A DNA stretch of 64,000 nt, from contig CP091727.1 in NCBI GenBank assembly GCA_022009855.1, positions 2,790,001 to 2,854,000 on the forward strand. Direction: 5' to 3'. The position numbers were made by a program, and so were the translations under genes. The DNA comes from Lentisphaeria bacterium (lineage in GTDB: Bacteria; Verrucomicrobiota; Lentisphaeria; Victivallales; Victivallaceae). Below are positions 46,981-57,524 of the stretch, piece by piece (within the stretch, counting starts at the first letter, position 1; each line of letters starts with the position of its first letter). Below the pieces are notes generated by a model, which saw only the letters and a program-made list of their open reading frames with translations, was not told the origin of the DNA and searched no databases.

Positions 46981-47875
46981 ATGCGCGGATTGTATTTCGC
47001 TGTCGGAGTGGTGGCCATCATCGCTTTTTGCTTTAATTGTAGTTGCGTGTGCGGAAAAAACGAAAGGGGACTCCATGGGAAAACACATTGAAATTACCAT
47101 CGGTTCCGCGCGTTTTCAAGCGGTCCTTGAAGAGAACGGGACCGCCGCCGCGTTTCTGCGGGAACTGCTGCTGACGGTCGAAATGCGGGAACTCAACGGC
47201 AATGAGAAATATGCCGATCTGGCGACACCGCTGCCGACGTCGGCGGAAACGCCCGGAACAATCCGGTGCGGCGATCTGATGCTTTACGGCAGCTCCACGG
47301 TGGTGCTCTTCTATGAGAACTTCTCCTCTCCCTATCGTTACACCGTGCTGGGGCACGTGGAGAATCCCGACGGCTTGCAGGTCGCGCTGGGGCGGGGAAA
47401 TCCGACCGTGACATTTGCAGCTGTTCCGGAGGAGAGAGAAAAAACGGCTCGCATCCGACGGCGCGGTCATCCAGCGGGAAAATCCTTCCATGCCGACGCG
47501 GGTGCTGAAGAGCGGCACGAGGATCCGGATGCACTTCGGCGATACGGTCATTCCCGGCATTCTGAACGACGGTGAAACGGCGAGGGCGCTGATCGCCCGG
47601 CTGCCGGTCACCGTGCGGATGAGCCGGTATTCCCACGATTTCTGCGGTGTGCTGGCGGAACCGCTCCCTGTCGAGAGAGCGAGGTGCATTACGGCTGGCT
47701 CAACGGTGATATCGATTTCGCCCGCGACGGCAGCTATTTCACAATTCTCTTCGCGGACGAGGAGAACTCGGAGCAATATGGTCATCAGATCAATATCGGG
47801 GTCGTAACGTGTGAGCTCTCCCGGCTTGCCGGGTTGCGCGGCAGTTACGAGGTTCGGATCGAACTGGCAGAGTGA
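46981..47875 (+). CDS. Lipoprotein with two cyclophilin-like fold domains
   Basis: About 297 residues after repair. The N-terminus is a lipoprotein signal with a VVAC lipobox (AFALIVVACAEKTKG) once an extra T near 47027 is removed. The first domain has TVEMRELNGNEKYADL, CGDLMLYGSSTVVLFYE and YTVLGHVENPDGL, the pattern of the cyclophilin-like domain family (PF18050/DUF4440-unrelated, Cyclophil_like). A second, diverged copy follows: MHFGDTVIPGILNDGETA, VTVRMSRYSHDFCGVL and GWLNGDIDFARDGSYF. Other indels near 47443 and 47670. Prolyl isomerase activity is not expected because catalytic residues of true cyclophilins are not evident. ATG 46963 is an alternative start. It precedes the SDR gene by 25 bases. 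Confidence 0.72.
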
Positions 47876-47900
47876 ATTTGCAATTCAGGAGGAATGAGCA

Positions 47901-48655
47901 ATGGATTATGAATTGAATGGAAAAGTCGCTCTGGTTGCTGGTGCAACCAGCGGGATCGGCAGGGCGACTGCGGAGATGTTCGCCCGGGCGGGAGCTTCGG
48001 TCGTTCTGGCGGGACGGCGGGAAAATCTCCTCCGGGAAATTACCGGTTCGCTGACGGCGGAGGGGCTCAACGCCGCCTGGACCGTCTGCGACGTGACCGA
48101 CGAGGAGCAGGTCCAAAAGATGGTCGCATTCGTTGCCGACACCTTCGGCCGCCTCGACTGCGCCTACAACAACGCCGGAATCATGAGTGACGACGTGGAA
48201 ACCGCCGAACTGGAATCCGCCGAGTTCGACCGGGTGATGAACATCAATCTGCGGAGTATGTTTCTCTGCATGAAGTATGAACTTCAGCAGATGCTCCGCC
48301 AGCAGGGCGGGGGATACTCCATCGTCAACTGCTCCTCCATCGGCGGTCTGATCGGCCTGCCGGGGCGGGTGGCCTACCACGCCTCCAAACATGCGGTGCT
48401 GGGAATGACCAAGTGCGCTGCGCTGGAATACGCTTCCCGCGGCATTCGCATCAACGCGGTCTGTCCGGCGACGATCGAAACTCCGATGGTGGAGAAGATG
48501 CTGGCGACCGGTGCGATTCAGGGGTGGCCGAGCCGATCGGCCGCTTCGGGCATCCGGAGGAGGTGGCTTCGACAGTGCTCTGGCTCTGCAGTCCGGCCGC
48601 CTCGTTCATCGTCGGGCAGGGGATTGCGGTCGACGGCGGTTATACTGTGAAATAA
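47901..48655 (+). CDS. Short-chain dehydrogenase/reductase
   Basis: About 251 residues. Classical SDR: nucleotide-binding GATSGIGRA, NNAG, catalytic Ser in NCSSIGG, YHASK with Tyr and Lys, and the C-terminal ASFIVGQGIAVDGGYTVK. Arg residues after the second strand (LAGRRENL) suggest NADP(H) preference. A missing G near 48521 scrambles the tail; restoring it gives VAEPIGRFGHPEEVAS. AGGAGG precedes the ATG. It is part of a run with the cyclophilin-like lipoprotein and a flavodoxin-family protein; the substrate is unknown. Confidence 0.92.
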
Positions 48656-48679
48656 CGTTTATGGTTGCAGGAGGAAAAT

Positions 48680-49219
48680 ATGAAACAGGTTCTGTTGATC
48701 TCTTCGAGTCCGCGGCGCGGCGGAAACTCCGATCTTCTGTGCGATCAGTTTCTGCGGGGCGCGGCGGACGCCGGTCACTGTGCGGAAAAGATTTTTCTTG
48801 CGGAGAAAACGATTCACTACTGCACCGGATGCGGCGCCTGCGCCAACGCCACGCGCCCTTGCGTACAGCACGATGACGTCGCGGAAATTCTGGAGAAAAT
48901 GGTCGCCGCCGATGTGATCGTTCTCGCAACCCCGGTCTACTTCTACACGATGTGCGCCCAGCTCAAGACGCTGATCGACCGGAGCTGCCCGCGTTACACG
49001 GCGATTTCGAACAAGGAGTTTTACTTCATTCTGACTGCGGCGGATCCCGGCGTCGAAGCGATGCGCCGGACGGTCGAGAGCCTCCGCGGCTTCACCGAGG
49101 ATTGTCTTGAAGGCAGCCGGGAGCAGGGCATTCTTTACGGCGTCGGCGCCTATGAGAAAGGAGAGATCAAAGCTCTTCCGGCGTACCGGGAGGCGTATGA
49201 AATGGGGCGGGCCGTCTGA
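48680..49219 (+). CDS. Flavodoxin-family NAD(P)H reductase with cysteine cluster
   Basis: Intact, 179 residues. The FMN-binding start MKQVLLISSSPRRGGNSDLL is typical of the flavodoxin-like NADPH-dependent FMN reductase/iron-sulfur flavoprotein group. A cysteine-rich loop HYCTGCGACANATRPC follows, the compact cluster seen in Isf-type proteins, though the exact spacing for a 4Fe-4S cluster cannot be confirmed. TPVYFYTMCAQLK is the flavin-contact segment. AGGAGG before ATG 48680 fixes the start. The SDR-flavodoxin-hydrolase run hints at a redox/detoxification operon. Confidence 0.9.
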   Translation: MKQVLLISSSPRRGGNSDLLCDQFLRGAADAGHCAEKIFLAEKTIHYCTGCGACANATRPCVQHDDVAEILEKMVAADVIVLATPVYFYTMCAQLKTLIDRSCPRYTAISNKEFYFILTAADPGVEAMRRTVESLRGFTEDCLEGSREQGILYGVGAYEKGEIKALPAYREAYEMGRAV

Positions 49220-49250
49220 TCCCGCCCGAAACGATGGAGGTGAATGCGGA

Positions 49251-50307
49251 ATGAGACGATTGATTCTAACAGCAGTTGCACTGCTCGGCGCGGCGGGGAA
49301 TCTCTGCTGCGGACAGCATCCAGGGAAAGGAGACCGAAATGAATTCCATTGCGAACGACACCCGTATTTTCAAGATTGATCCTGCGGTCAGGGCGCAGGA
49401 TATCCGGTTCAGAAACCGGTTCGGCATCGAACTTGCCGGCCATCTCTACCTGCCGAAGGGGTTTGACCCGGCGAAGAAGTACGCTGCGATCGCCGTCAGC
49501 GGTCCGTTCGGGGCGGTCAAGGAACAGTCCTCCGGATTGTACGCGCAGGAGCTGGCGCGGCGCGGCTTTGTGACGCTCGCGTTCGACCCCTCCTTCACCG
49601 GAGAGAGTTCCGGGGAGCCACGGTTTGTGGCGTCGCCCGATCTCAACACGGAGGACTTTTCCGCCGCGGTGGACTGCCTTTCGCTCCTGCCGTACGTCGA
49701 CGCGGGAGAGGGTCGGAATTCTCGGCATCTGCGGCTGGGGCGGATTCGCCCTTAACGCCGCCGCGAACGATCCCCGCATCAAGGGGACGGCCGCCGTCAC
49801 CATGTACGACATGAGCCGGGTCAGCGCCAACGGCTACTTCGATTCGATGAATGCCGACGGCCGTTATGAACTGAGGAGGCAGCTCTGCGCACAGCGGCTT
49901 CAGGATGCGAAAAGCGGAAAATATGAAACCGCCGGCGGTGTGCCGGATGTCCTTCCGGCGGATGCTCCGCAGTTCGTCCGGGACTACTTCGCCTACTACA
50001 AGACCCCCCCCGCGGCTATCACGCCCGCTCGCTCAACTCCAACCAGGGGTGGAACAAGACTTCGACGCTGGCGTTTCTCAATGCGCCGCTGCTCACTTAC
50101 AGCAGCGAGATCCGTTCGGCCTGTCTGCTGATTCACGGTGAAAAGGCACATTCGCGTTATTTCAGTGAGGACGCTTTCAAGAAGCTGACCGGTGACAACA
50201 AGGAGCTGCTGATTGTTCCCGGCGCGAGCCATGTGGATCTTTACGATAACTTCGAAAAGATTCCGTTCGACAAGCTCGAACAGTTCTACACCCGCTATTT
50301 GAAGTAA
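49251..50307 (+). CDS. Secreted alpha/beta hydrolase of the YcjY/dienelactone type
   Basis: About 350 residues after repair. Removing one G near 49301 turns the N-terminus into a clean signal peptide, MRRLILTAVALLGAAGISAA, followed by DSIQGKETE, so ATG 49251 is the likely start. An internal ATG at 49339 has AAAGGAG and could give a cytoplasmic form. The core contains LAFDPSFTGESSGEPR, the elbow GILGICGWGGFALN (Cys in the nucleophile position), a late LLIHGEKAHSRYF acid block and PGASHVDLYD with the His. That Cys nucleophile is as in dienelactone hydrolase. Indels also near 49712 and in the 8-C run at 50004-50011. No terminator with a good T tract follows. Confidence 0.8.
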
Positions 50308-50325
50308 GGGCGTATTTCCTTCTTT

Positions 50326-50364
50326 CGCGGCCGGAGCGGCGCAGTCATGCCTGCTCCGGCCGCG
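50326..50364 (+). terminator. Large inverted repeat after the secreted hydrolase
   Basis: A perfect 12-bp stem (CGCGGCCGGAGC / GCTCCGGCCGCG) with a 15-base loop follows the gene by 19 bases. The T tract is weak, so it may be a factor-assisted terminator or a transcript stabiliser. Confidence 0.5.
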
Positions 50365-50541
50365 TGATTCTTGCCTCCGGGAATTGGCGGGTGGAAATCT
50401 TGGCGCTCATCAATCTGTTTGACCCTTTGTCTCTTGCGTCCGTGAACTGCATTGCTGCTGCCGGTTGTCCTGGAGAAATGGACTCACCGGCCTTGTCCGG
50501 AGAGTTTGAATCGACAATTTGCCTTCTCTAAATTGCAGGCC

Positions 50542-50570
50542 TTGAAAAATCGTTTCTCCAGCGGTATAGT
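50542..50570 (+). promoter_or_regulatory. Predicted promoter of the exporter operon
   Basis: TTGAAA (50542-50547) and TATAGT (50565-50570) are spaced by 17 bases. The transcript would carry a leader of roughly 190 bases before ATG 50765. Confidence 0.5.
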
Positions 50571-50764
50571 ATGAGATGTATTTTTGATTTTGACAGCCGG
50601 CAGAGAGGGGATGAAATGAGCTGCTGTTCTGGAAAAATTGCGGAGACCGGCGTTTTTTTGCCGTTTCGGGAATGTCGCCTGAATGCCGCCGGTTTCCGTG
50701 TCCGCCCGATGCCGTTTTTGAAGAATTCCTGCAATCAGCAACATAAGAAAGGATTTCCGTCGCC
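50571..50764 (+). other. Leader region of the exporter operon
   Basis: This stretch holds an open frame of 65 codons from ATG 50571 (cysteine-rich start, later MSCCSGKIAETG) that ends at the start of the HlyD gene. No ribosome site or similarity supports it as a gene; it may be a leader peptide or chance. Confidence 0.3.
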
Positions 50765-51752
50765 ATGAAGAAGTGGATTGTCATCCTGGTCGTGATTGCC
50801 GCCGTCGCCGGCATCGGGGGTATGCGTATTGGAACTATCGGCGCGCTCAGGAGATGCTTCATCCGAAGTTTTACAGCGGCAACGGCCGGCTCGAGGCCAC
50901 CGAAATCTATGTCTCCTCCAAGCTGGCCGGGCGAATTGGAGAAGATCTTCGTCAAGGAAGGTGATCTCGTGAAAAGGGCGACAAGCTCGTGCAGATGCAG
51001 ACCAGCACGCTGGAGGCGGAAAAGGCGGCGACTCTCGCCAATATCAAAGTGCAGGAGGGCGAGCTCGCCATGGCCCGGGCAACCGTCAAACTCAAGGAGA
51101 GCGCGTTTTCCGGGGCGGAGAAGGAGTTCAAGCGTCAGAGCGCGCTCATCAGCAGCAACGCGGTGAGTCAGCGCGTGTTCGACGAGGCGGAAACAAAGTA
51201 CAACAACGCGAAGGCGGATCTGGAATATGCCCGGGCCAACGTCATCGCCGCGGAGGGGCGGGTCGCGGAGCAGAAGGCGGAGCTCCAGCGCATTGAAGCG
51301 GACCTCGCCGACAGTACGCTGGTCGCGGCCTACGATGGGCGCATTCAGTATCTGCTCGCCCATGAGGGGGAGGTGCTCTCCGCCGGCGGCCGGGTGATGA
51401 ATCTGGTCAACCTCACCGACACCTACATGACCTTCTTTCTGCCGACGAGCATTGCCGGCAGGGTTCAGATGGGGGCCGAGGTGAAGCTGATCTTCGACGC
51501 GGCGCCCCGGTATGCGATCAACGCCGGGTCACCTACATCGACCCGGTGGCCCAGTTTACGCCGAAAAGCGTGGAGACCCAGGTCGAGCGGGAAAAGCTGA
51601 TGTTCCGCATCAAGGCCAACCTCAACGCGGAAAAGCTGCGGCAGTACATCTCCAACGTCAAAACCGGCCTGCCGGGCGTCGCCTGGGTGAAGCTCGATCC
51701 GGAAGCCGACTGGCAGAGCGCCCCGGTCAAGACCCTGAGGCCGGCGAAGTGA
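50765..51752 (+). CDS. yhiI: Membrane fusion protein of HlyD/YhiI type
   Basis: About 329 residues after repair. One N-terminal membrane anchor (WIVILVVIAAVAGIGG) is followed by a biotinyl-lipoyl-like strand pair (GRLEATEIYVSSKLAGRIEKIFVKEGDLV). A long alpha-helical coiled-coil comes next (EKAATLANIKVQEGELAMARAT and on), then a beta-barrel with DGRIQYLLAHEGEVLSAGG and a final membrane-proximal part. Such proteins link an inner-membrane ABC exporter to an outer-membrane channel. Indels near 50819, 50938, 50968 and 51527. First gene of the YhiI-RbbA-YhhJ order, with its own promoter at 50542. Confidence 0.9.
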
Positions 51753-51800
51753 TTCCCGGTGTCGCCACGCTTTTGTCTGGAACTCTCAGGGAGATAAAAT

Positions 51801-54572
51801 ATGTCGCCGACATCGATGGATGACCGCCGGAATGCCCCGGTTGTGGAATTCCATGATCTTTCGCTCTCCTACGGCAGGACGATCGGCATCGAGCGCCTGA
51901 CGCTGGCACTGCCGCCGCGCAAACTGATTGGCCTGATCGGTCCGGACGGCGTCGGCAAGTCGACGCTGCTCTCGCTGATCACCGGAGCGCACGCCATGCA
52001 GAAAGGGGAGCTCCACGTTCTGGGCGGGGATATGCGGAGCGCGGAACACCGCAGCCGGATCTGCCCGAAAATCGCCTATATGCCGCAGGGACTCGGGAAG
52101 AACCTCTATTTTACGCTCACCGTCGAGGAGAATCTGCAGTTTTTCGCCCGGCTGTTCGGACAGGATGTGCAAGAGCGCCGCCGCCGGATCGACCGGTTGA
52201 CCCGGAGTACCGGTCTCTACCGCTTTCTCGACCGCCCGGCGGGAAAACTCTCCGGCGGAATGAAGCAGAAGCTCGGGCTCTGCTGCTCCCTCATCCACGA
52301 CCCGGATCTGCTGGTGCTGGATGAACCCACCACCGGCGTGGACCCGCTGGCCCGGCGCCAGTTCTGGGATCTCATCGACAACATCAAGAAGGAGCAGCCT
52401 GATCTGAGCGTGATAGTCGCCACCGCATACATGGACGAGGCGCAGCGGTTCGACTGGCTGATCGCCATGGATGACGGGCACATTCTCGACACCGGCACGC
52501 CGGAGGAGCTGCTGAAGAAAACCGCAACTCTGAATCTCGACGCGGCATTCATCAAACTGCTGCCGGAGGAGAAACGCGCCGGCCATCATGAGCTCATCGT
52601 TCCGCCGCTCGAAACAGATGGCGAAATCTCGATTGAAGCGGAGAATCTGACCAAGCGGTTCGGCGACTTCACCGCGGTCGATCACGTGAACTTCAAGATC
52701 CGGCGCGGAGAGATATTCGGCTTTCTCGGCTCCAACGGCTGCGGCAAGACCACCACGATGCGGATGCTGACCGGGCTGCAGCCCGCGACCGAAGGGGTGG
52801 CGAAACTCTTCGGCAGGCCGATTGACGGCGAGTCGCTCGAGACGCGGAAGCATCTGGGGTACATGACCCAGCTGTTCTCGCTCTACAACGAGCTCACGGT
52901 GCGTCAGAATCTGGAGTTGTACGCCAGACTCTACGACATCGCACCGGAGGAGATTCCCGGGCGGGTGGAGGCGATGCTGGAACGGTTTGAACTTACCGGC
53001 GTGGCGGACCGGCTCCCCTCTCAGCTGCCGTTGGGGATCAAGCAGCGCATGTCGCTGGCCGCGGCGGTCATTCACAGTCCGCAGATCCTGATTCTGGACG
53101 AGCCGACCAGCGGCGTGGACCCGGTGGCGCGGGACAGTTTCTGGGAGCTCATCATCGAGATTTCGCGCCGCGACAAGGTCACGGTGTTCATCACAACCCA
53201 CTTCATGAACGAGGCCGCCCGCTGTGACCGCATTTCGCTGATGCACGCGGGCCGTTCGCTCGCCTGCGACACGCCGGAGGCGCTGATCGCCGCGCGCTCC
53301 GCCGCGACGCTGGAGGATGCGTTCATCGGTTATCTGGAGGACGCCGACCGCGGTGCGTTCGAAGCGGCGGGAAGCGGCCGCCGAAGGCGCCGGTGCCCCG
53401 GCTGTGGCGGACAAGAGGAAAAAGAGGAGCTTTTTCAGCGAACACATCTTTGATTTCGGCCGCTTCTACACCTGTTTCTGGCGGGAATTGCTGGAGCTGC
53501 GGCGCGACCGTATCCGGACCACTCTCGCCCTGTTCGGTGCGATGATCCTGATGGTGGTGATCGGTTACGGGATCAACATGGATGTGGAGCATATCGATGT
53601 GGCGGTTCTGGACTGGGATCAGAGTGAGTTGAGCCGGGAGTATCTGCTCGGCCTCTACGGGGCGCCGCGGTACTTCAACGTTCACGACCCGGTGACCGGC
53701 CATGCTGAACTCGACCGACGGATGAAGAGCGGTGAACTGCAGATGGTGGTGGAGATTCCGCCCTCGTTCGGCCGCGACGTTCAACGGGGAAAAATCCGGG
53801 TGTCGGGTACTGGGTCGACGGCGGCGAGCCGTCGACGGCCGAGACGATTGGCGGCTATGCCCAGGGGGTGCATTCGCTCTGGCAGCAGCGGTACGCGGAG
53901 CGGCAGCAGCCGGACAGCGGTGCGGCGGAAGTGTCCGTAGAGAACCGTTACCTGTACAATCCGGACGTTCTGAGCCTGCCGGCGATGGTTCCCGCGGTGA
54001 TTCCTCTGCTGCTGATGATGATTCCTGCCGTGCTGGCGGCGTTGTCGGTGGTGCGCGAAAAGGAGCTCGGGTCGATCATCAATTTGTACGTCACTCCGGT
54101 GCGACGTTCTGAATTCCTGCTCGGGAAGCAGCTGCCGTACGTGCTGTTCTCTTTCGCCAGCGCTGTGCTGCTGGTGCTGATGGCGGTCTTTCTGTTTGAC
54201 GTGCCGATCAAGGGGAGCATTCCGCTGTTGATGGGGGCGCTCTTCATCTACTGCATTCTCTCTACCGGCATGGGGCTGCTCTGCTCGTCGGTGACCCGGA
54301 GCCAGATTGCGGTGATTTTCCTGACGCTGATTGCGACGATGCTGCCGGCCTCGCAGCTGTGCGGATTGACCAATCCGGTGCCGAACGACGGCAGTCTCAG
54401 CAGCATCGTGGGCAACATCTATCCGACGACTTACATGCTGCTTATCAGCCGCGGTGTATTCAACAAGGGGCTCTATTTCGCCGACATGGCGGTGCCGGTT
54501 CTGATTCTGACGGCGGAGATCGCGGTCATCTGCGGGCTCGGAATCCTTTCGCAAAGAAAACAGGAGCGTTGA
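51801..54572 (+). CDS. rbbA: RbbA-like ABC exporter: two ATPase domains fused to a permease
   Basis: About 923 residues after repair (E. coli RbbA 911). ATPase domain 1: Walker A GPDGVGKST, signature LSGGMKQKL, Walker B LLVLDEPTTGVDP. Domain 2: GSNGCGKTTTM, a degenerate signature PLGIKQRM, and ILILDEPTSGVDP. The C-terminal about 380 residues form an ABC-2 type permease, with a long periplasmic loop and five or so helices after MVPAVIPLLLMMIPAVLAAL. Despite the RbbA name, ribosome association is not visible and export is the likelier role. An extra G near 53372 and a missing base near 53804 interrupt the junction and the periplasmic loop. Cargo is unknown. Confidence 0.9.
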
Positions 54573-54575
54573 ACG

Positions 54576-55702
54576 ATGAAGGAATCGCTTCGACACATTT
54601 TCAGTCTCGGCTGCAAGGAGATCGTCGGTCTGTTCCGAGATCCTCTGCTGGTCGTTTTGATCATTTACGCGTTCAGCGTCAATGTCTACATGGGGGCGAA
54701 GTCCGTGCCGGACGCGATCTCCAATGCCGCCATCGCCATCGTGGACGAGGACGGTTCGGCTCTGAGCAAACGGATCGGCGACGCCTTCATTCCGCCGCTG
54801 TTTCTCAAGCCGGAGAAGATCTCCCGCGCGGACATCGACCGGGTGATGGATCAGGGCCGATACACCTTTGTGGTGGTGTTTCCGCCATCCTTTCAGGAGA
54901 AGGTGCTGGCCAATGACAATCCGGAAGTGCAGGTCAATGTGGACGCCACCCGCATGTCCCAGGCCTTTACGGGGAACGGTTACATCCAGCAGATCATCAA
55001 CCGCGAGGTGAGCAGTTTTCTCGGCGAGGAAACGCAAAGCGAAGGACCCGTTTACAGTGCGGATATCATCATCCGCAACCGGTTCAATCCGAATCTGACG
55101 AAGAGCTGGGAGGGCGCGGTGAGCGAGCTCATCAACAACATTGCCATGATCGCCCTCATCCTGACCGGGGCCGCATTGATTCGCGAGCGGGAGCGGGGGA
55201 CGCTGGAACACCTGATGGTTACGCCGGTCAAACCGGTGGAGATTATGATCTCCAAGATCTGGTCGATGTCGCTGGTGGTGCTGGTGGTGACCGGATTCTC
55301 CCTGTGCATGGTGATTCATCAGTTCCTGAACATTCCGATTGCGGGCTCCTTCTGGCTGTTCATGCTGGGGGTGCTGATCAACCTTTTGCAATGACTTCGC
55401 TGGGAATTTTTCTGGCCTGCTTTGCCAGGGACATGCCGCAGCTGGGAATTCTGATGATTCTGGTGCTGATGCCGATGCAGATTCTTTCCGGCGGAACGAC
55501 CTCGCAGGCGAACATGCCGGAGATCATTCAGTTCATCATGCGTTTTGCTCCGACCACCTACTTTGTGGAGTTCAGCAAGGCGATTCTCTTCCGCGGGGCG
55601 GACTTCAGTCTGGTCTGGAAGATTTTCGTGCAGATGTTCCTGCTCGGTGGCGTCTATTTCTTCGTCGCGCTGCGCCGGTTCCGCAAGTCGGTTGCCAGTT
55701 GA
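54576..55702 (+). CDS. yhhJ: ABC-2 type permease, YhhJ-like
   Basis: About 375 residues after repair. The N-terminal helix (LLVVLIIYAFSVNVYMG) and a periplasmic domain are followed by about five C-terminal membrane helices, including IAMIALILTGAALIRERERG and the conserved GTLEHLMVTPVKPVEIM cytoplasmic loop. It forms the second membrane half of the transporter with the RbbA permease. A missing T near 55389 creates a false stop; restoring it joins INLFAMTSLGIFLACF. It starts 3 bases after rbbA. Confidence 0.93.
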
Positions 55703-55727
55703 ATTGGAGGCGGGCGGGTGATATTGT
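55699..55727 (+). promoter_or_regulatory. Predicted promoter for adenine deaminase
   Basis: TTGAAT (55699-55704) and TATTGT (55722-55727) are spaced by 17 bases, overlapping the yhhJ stop. Confidence 0.4.
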
Positions 55728-55773
55728 AGCCGGGTGAAACCTCTTTGCTGTTTTCCGGAGGAATGAAACGGTC

Positions 55774-57485
55774 ATGAGATCTGAGCGAAACAATCTGGCG
55801 GAGCTGATCGAACAGGCGCAGGGGAGGAAGTCCGCCTCGCTGGTGATTCGAAACGTCTCCATCTTCAATCTGATCACGGGGCAGATGCAGCGGGGCGACA
55901 TCGCCGTCTGCGGCGACCGCATCGCCGGTGTCGGGGGGCCTTACCGGGAAAATGTGAACTGGACGGCACCGGCCTCATCGCCGTGCCGGGATTCATCGAC
56001 GCGCATGTCCACGTGGAATCCTCCATGGTCACGCCGTATGAATTCGAACGCTGCGTGCTGCCGCACGGCGTCACTACGGCGATCTGCGACCCGCACGAAC
56101 TGGCGAATGTCGCGGGAACCCGGGCGATCGACTATTTTCTGGAGTGCGCCCGGCGGATGTGTATGGATCTTCGCATCCAGATCTGTTCCTGCGTTCCCTC
56201 CACGGAGCTGGAGACCTCCGGCGCGGTGCTCGGGGCGGAGGAGCTGCGCCGTTATGTCGCCGAACCGCTCTCCTGCGGGCTTGCCGAATTCATGAACGTG
56301 CCCGGTATTCTGACGGAAGATCCGGAGGTGCTGGCGAAGCTGGAGCTCTTCCGCAATCGTGTTGACGGCCATTGTCCGCAGCTGGCCGGGAAGGCGCTCG
56401 ACGCCTGCCTTGCCGCCGGCGTCAGAAACTGCCATGAATCCCACACGCTGGCCGAGGCGGAGGAGAAGCTCGCGCGGGGGATGCAGGTTCTGATCCGCGA
56501 AGGGTCGGTCGCGCGCAATCTGGATGCGCTTCTGCCGCTGATCACGGTAGGCAACTCCCCCTTCCTCTGTTTCTGCACCGACGACCGCAATCCGCTGGAC
56601 ATTGCGGAAACCGGCCATCTGGACCATCTCATTGCCCGCGCGATCTCCGGCGGCGCCGATCCGCTTGCGGTCTACCGGGTGGCCTGCTGGTCGCCCGCGG
56701 TTCATTTCGGACTTTCCGACCGGGGGGCTGATCGTGCCGGGCCGCCGTGCGGATTTGGTTCTGCTCTCCGATCTGGAGCGCTGTCAGGTGGTGAAGGTTC
56801 TGAAAGACGGCGTGGTGGTCGATGAACAACGTTTTGCCGCGCGGGGAGTGCCGCCGGATCCATCGCAGTTTTTGAATACAATCCGGTGCGGCGAGGTTTC
56901 GGCCGAACAGTTCCAAGTGCATTCGGCGCGGCCGCGGACGCCGGTGATCGGCATTCGGCCCTCTCGCTGCTCACCGATTTTCTGACGCGGGATCTCCCCG
57001 TCGTCGAAGGATGCAAACCGTGTGTGCCGCAAGAGGATATCGCAAAAATCGCCGTGCTTGAGCGCCACGGCCGGAACGGCAATATCGCAGTGGGATTTGT
57101 CAAGGGGTTCGGCATGAAGTCCGGCGCGATCGCCTCCAGTGTCGGTCATGACAGCCACAATCTCTGCACGGTCGGCGTATCGGAGGAGGATATGGCGCTG
57201 GCGGTGAATGCTCTGCGGGAGGCGGGGGGCGGGTTTTCCGTCGCCGTCAACGGCCGGGTGCTCGATCTTCTGCCGCTGCCGGTGGGCGGGTTGCTCTCCT
57301 GCCACGATTTCGAAACCGTGGCGGAGGAGCTGCGGCGGATTCATGCGGCGGTGAAGGCGACCGGCTGTCCTCTGGAGACGCCGTTTCTTCAGCTGGCCTT
57401 TCTGCCGCTGCCGGTGATCCCGTCTCTCCGGATTACCGACCGGGGCATTGTGGACGTTGAGAAGTTCGCGTTTGTCACGCCATGA
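55774..57485 (+). CDS. adeC: Adenine deaminase
   Basis: About 570 residues (family 570-590). It deaminates adenine to hypoxanthine in purine salvage. The metal site lies in the amidohydrolase block VPGFIDAHVHVESSM (HxH), with later conserved HCPQLAGKAL (HCP), CHESH and CTDDRNPLDI, the Ade signature. The C-terminal beta-domain (VPGRRADLVLLSDL) and the VGHDSHNL block are normal. Indels near 55955, 56726 and 56948. Product feeds the same purine pool as GuaA in this window. Confidence 0.94.
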
Positions 57486-57486
57486 A

Positions 57487-57503
57487 CCGGCGGCCGCCGC
57501 CGG
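57487..57503. terminator. Hairpin between convergent adeC and beta-helix genes
   Basis: CCGGCGG / CCGCCGG with a 3-base loop in the 39-base gap between two converging genes. The T tract is weak on both strands. Confidence 0.35.
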
Positions 57504-57524
57504 CTGTCCCTTTCCCGGACGATA

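Noticed and set aside
50571..50768. Leader ORF before the exporter operon as a gene
   Set aside because: No ribosome site or similarity; kept only as a possible leader region.
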